Origin: Bacillota bacterium
GTDB lineage: Bacteria; Bacillota; Bacilli; Alicyclobacillales; SLC66
Direction of reading: 5' to 3'
Assembly: GCA_021797415.1 (NCBI GenBank)
Contig: JAJZZT010000338.1
Span: forward strand, 1 to 13,508
Length of the DNA stretch: 13,508 nt
In this document: in pieces, positions 11,664-13,508 of the stretch
How the letters are laid out: each line of letters begins with the position of its first letter
Numbering within the stretch: the first letter of the stretch is position 1
Translations under genes and position numbers: made by a program
The notes under the pieces: model-generated
The model's input: the letters and a program-made list of their open reading frames with translations, nothing else
Told to the model about the DNA's origin: nothing
Databases searched by the model: none

Positions 11664-13079
11664 TTGCACATGTTCGAACCGTCGATTCGCGAGGAACTGG
11701 TTTCCATCGTGGGACCGCGCCACTTTCTTGATGACGCGACCAGTCTGCTGTCCTACAGTTATGATGCGACTCCCGTCGTGCAGTCATTGCCTGACGGAGT
11801 GATTTTTCCTTCATCGACCGAAGATGTGGCGAACATCGTGCGCGTGTGCGCCAAACACGCGATTCCCATCGTCGCGCGCGGCGCCGGGAGCAATCTGTGC
11901 GGCGGCACCGTGCCCGTTTCCGGCGGGCTTGTCGTCGCTATGCGCCGCATGAACCGACTCCTTGAACTGGATGAAGAAAACCTTACGGCCACCATCCAGC
12001 CGGGACTCAACACGAAGGAGTTCCACAATCGCGTCGAGCAGGCGGGCTTGTTCTATCCGCCCGATCCGAGCAGCATGATCATCTGCACCATGGGCGGCAA
12101 TATCGCGCTTGGCGCCGGAGGACTGCGCGGCCTAAAGTACGGCACGACAAAGGATTACGTGCTTGGGTTGGAGGCTGTGCTGGCAAACGGCGAGGTGATC
12201 CGGACCGGGGGCAAGCTCGTGAAGGATGTCGCCGGATACGATCTGACGCGGCTGCTCGTGGGGTCGGCGGGAACACTTGCGATCATCACGGAGGCCACTG
12301 TCAAGTTGGTCCCGCGCGTGCCGTACAGGCGCGCGCTGATCGCCATGTACCGCAGCCTGGATGAGGCGGCCCGCACGGTGTCGCGCATCGTGGCGGCGCG
12401 GATAACCCCGTGCACGCTGGAATTCATGGACCAGGCGACGACGCGCGTGGTGGAGAATTACGCGAAGATCGGCCTTCCCGTGGATGCGCGGGCGATTCTC
12501 GCCATTGAGCAGGATGGCGACGAGGACCAAGTGCAGCGGGATCTGAGCGCGATTGCGGACATCTGTCGCGCGGAGGGAGCGTTCGCCGTCCGCGTGGCGG
12601 CGACGCCCGAGGAGGGCGCGCAGGTGATGGAGGCGCGGCGCAGCGCGCTGTCCGCGCTGGCCCGTCTGCGGCCCACGACCATTCTCGAGGACGCGACCGT
12701 TCCGCGTTCCGAGATCGCCGCGATGGTGATGGAGATTGAGCGGATCGCCGCCAAATACAATGTGCAGATCAGCACGTTCGGGCACGCGGGGGACGGGAAC
12801 CTGCATCCGACCGCCACGACCGATGCGCGCGACACTGAGGAACTGCATCGCGTGGAACAGGCGTTCGAGGAGATTTTTGCGACATCCGTCAGTCTCGGGG
12901 GTACGATCACCGGCGAACACGGTGTGGGACTTGTGAAGGCTCCTTACCTGGAGTGGAAAGTCGGGAAGGCGGGAGTGGAAATCATGCAGGGCATCAAGCG
13001 CGCGTTCGATCCGCAAAACATCTTGAATCCGGGGAAAATCTTCGCCCAGACGCGCAAGCGGGTGGTGGTGCAGCGGTGA
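11664..13079 (+). CDS. glcD: FAD-linked 2-hydroxyacid oxidase, glycolate oxidase/D-lactate dehydrogenase subunit GlcD
   Basis: 471 residues from TTG at 11664 (AGGA 8 bases upstream); an ATG two codons later (11670) is an equally possible start. GlcD oxidises glycolate or D-lactate with FAD and passes electrons to the iron-sulfur partner GlcF. Visible: the PCMH-type FAD-binding domain with IPIVARGAGSNLCGG (67-81), VPVSGGLVV (83-91), TATIQPGL (108-115), YPPDPSS (131-137), GGNIALGAGGLRGLKYGTT (144-162) and VKDVAGYDLTRLLVGSAGTLAIITEATVKL (186-215), then the C-terminal FAD-oxidase domain with GHAGDGNLHP (373-382; metal-binding His 374 region and H381), TGEHGVG (416-422) and FDPQNILNPGKIF (448-460). 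Full length for the family. Its stop overlaps the glcF start (GTGA), indicating coupled translation. The substrate among small 2-hydroxyacids is not decided by sequence. Confidence 0.94.
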   Translation: MHMFEPSIREELVSIVGPRHFLDDATSLLSYSYDATPVVQSLPDGVIFPSSTEDVANIVRVCAKHAIPIVARGAGSNLCGGTVPVSGGLVVAMRRMNRLLELDEENLTATIQPGLNTKEFHNRVEQAGLFYPPDPSSMIICTMGGNIALGAGGLRGLKYGTTKDYVLGLEAVLANGEVIRTGGKLVKDVAGYDLTRLLVGSAGTLAIITEATVKLVPRVPYRRALIAMYRSLDEAARTVSRIVAARITPCTLEFMDQATTRVVENYAKIGLPVDARAILAIEQDGDEDQVQRDLSAIADICRAEGAFAVRVAATPEEGAQVMEARRSALSALARLRPTTILEDATVPRSEIAAMVMEIERIAAKYNVQISTFGHAGDGNLHPTATTDARDTEELHRVEQAFEEIFATSVSLGGTITGEHGVGLVKAPYLEWKVGKAGVEIMQGIKRAFDPQNILNPGKIFAQTRKRVVVQR

Positions 13080-13508
13080 GCGGGGACAGGCGTGAAAATA
13101 GGCAGGAACTCGCAGAGCATTTTCGCCTGGCCCTGGATCAGGATGAACTGGAAAACTGCATGCGCTGCGGCTTCTGTCAGCCCGCCTGTCCGACGTTTGT
13201 CGAGACGGGCCTTGAGGCGGCTTCGCCGCGTGGGCGCATCGCCCTGATGAAAGCGGTTGTCCAGGGGGCGCTGGAGCCGGATAAGGGATTCAAAGACCAG
13301 ATGGACCTGTGTCTTGGCTGCCGGGCCTGCGAGCCGGCGTGTCCCTCCGATGTGCGGTACGGGCGCCTGATCGAACAGACGCGCGAAGTGCTCGCCTCCC
13401 ACACTCCCCAGACCGGGCGTTCCGAGTTGTTGCGCGCGGTCTTCCTGCGCGGACTGTTTCCGCATGTGAAGCGGATGCGCATGCTGGGCCGGCTGCTCGG
13501 ACTGTACC
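13076..13508 (+). CDS. glcF: iron-sulfur subunit of glycolate/D-lactate oxidase, GlcF-like (3' end outside window)
   Basis: 144 residues visible from GTG at 13076, which overlaps the glcD stop codon (GTGA); the frame stays open to the window end. Two complete 4Fe-4S ferredoxin motifs are present: CMRCGFCQPACP (C28, C31, C34, C38) and CLGCRACEPACP (C79, C82, C85, C89). Between them SPRGRIALMKAV (50-61) is typical of GlcF/LldF-type subunits. The protein accepts electrons from the FAD subunit and delivers them to the respiratory chain at the membrane. The C-terminal cysteine-rich (CCG) domains expected in this family would lie beyond the window. No GlcE-type third subunit is seen between glcD and glcF, as is usual for Gram-positive two-gene versions. 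Confidence 0.93.
   Translation, partial: MSGDRRENRQELAEHFRLALDQDELENCMRCGFCQPACPTFVETGLEAASPRGRIALMKAVVQGALEPDKGFKDQMDLCLGCRACEPACPSDVRYGRLIEQTREVLASHTPQTGRSELLRAVFLRGLFPHVKRMRMLGRLLGLY

Noticed and set aside
12132..13016. 294-codon minus-strand frame opposite glcD
   Set aside because: Antisense to a full-length glcD with FAD and metal motifs; no protein-like features in the minus frame.

Overview
The window looks like chromosomal DNA from a GC-rich member of the Bacillota (Firmicutes), possibly of the Alicyclobacillaceae type. This is inferred from strong GGAGG-type ribosome binding sites, frequent GTG/TTG starts, a spore-former-like gene set (M55 D-aminopeptidase, YkuD-type L,D-transpeptidase, GlcD/GlcF pair) and GC-rich coding DNA broken by short AT-rich gaps. 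No rRNA, tRNA, CRISPR array or intact transposase gene was seen.

Layout. 1-2224 (+): the 3' part of a succinate-semialdehyde-dehydrogenase-like aldehyde dehydrogenase, then a D-2-hydroxyacid dehydrogenase. 2270-4808 (-): a tight three-gene operon read leftward: an exported FMN-binding-domain protein, an ApbE flavin transferase and an RnfD/NqrB-like membrane protein. The genes are joined by GTGA and ATGA stop/start overlaps. Together they look like a compact extracytosolic flavin electron-transfer module. 4809-5388: an AT-rich gap with promoter-like signals and a dispersed repeat. 5389-8987 (+): anmK (anhydro-MurNAc kinase), a Gfo/Idh/MocA oxidoreductase and an M55 D-aminopeptidase, separated by palindromic repeats. 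9042-10229 (-): fabV enoyl reductase. 10538-11329 (+): an L,D-transpeptidase with a strange RRWDK-repeat N-terminus and a C-terminal peptidoglycan-binding domain. It converges on and overlaps a small unknown gene (11282-11512, -). 11664-13508 (+): glcD, overlapped by a 3'-truncated glcF.

Themes. AnmK, the D-aminopeptidase and the L,D-transpeptidase all act on cell-wall material or its breakdown products, so the middle of the window has a peptidoglycan-turnover flavour, although no MurQ or transporter is present. The flanks carry hydroxyacid/aldehyde oxidation genes. The most noteworthy non-coding feature is a family of related imperfect palindromes (full copy 6677-6951; partial copies near 5114, 8088, 9000, 10472 and 11573). 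They sit almost exclusively at gene boundaries and resemble MITE/REP-type elements.

The strongest candidates for unusual biology are the flavinylation operon (ApbE without an export signal, atypical flavinylation motif), the RRWDK repeat of the transpeptidase, and the palindromic repeat family. All functional calls are by motif recognition only; no database search was possible.
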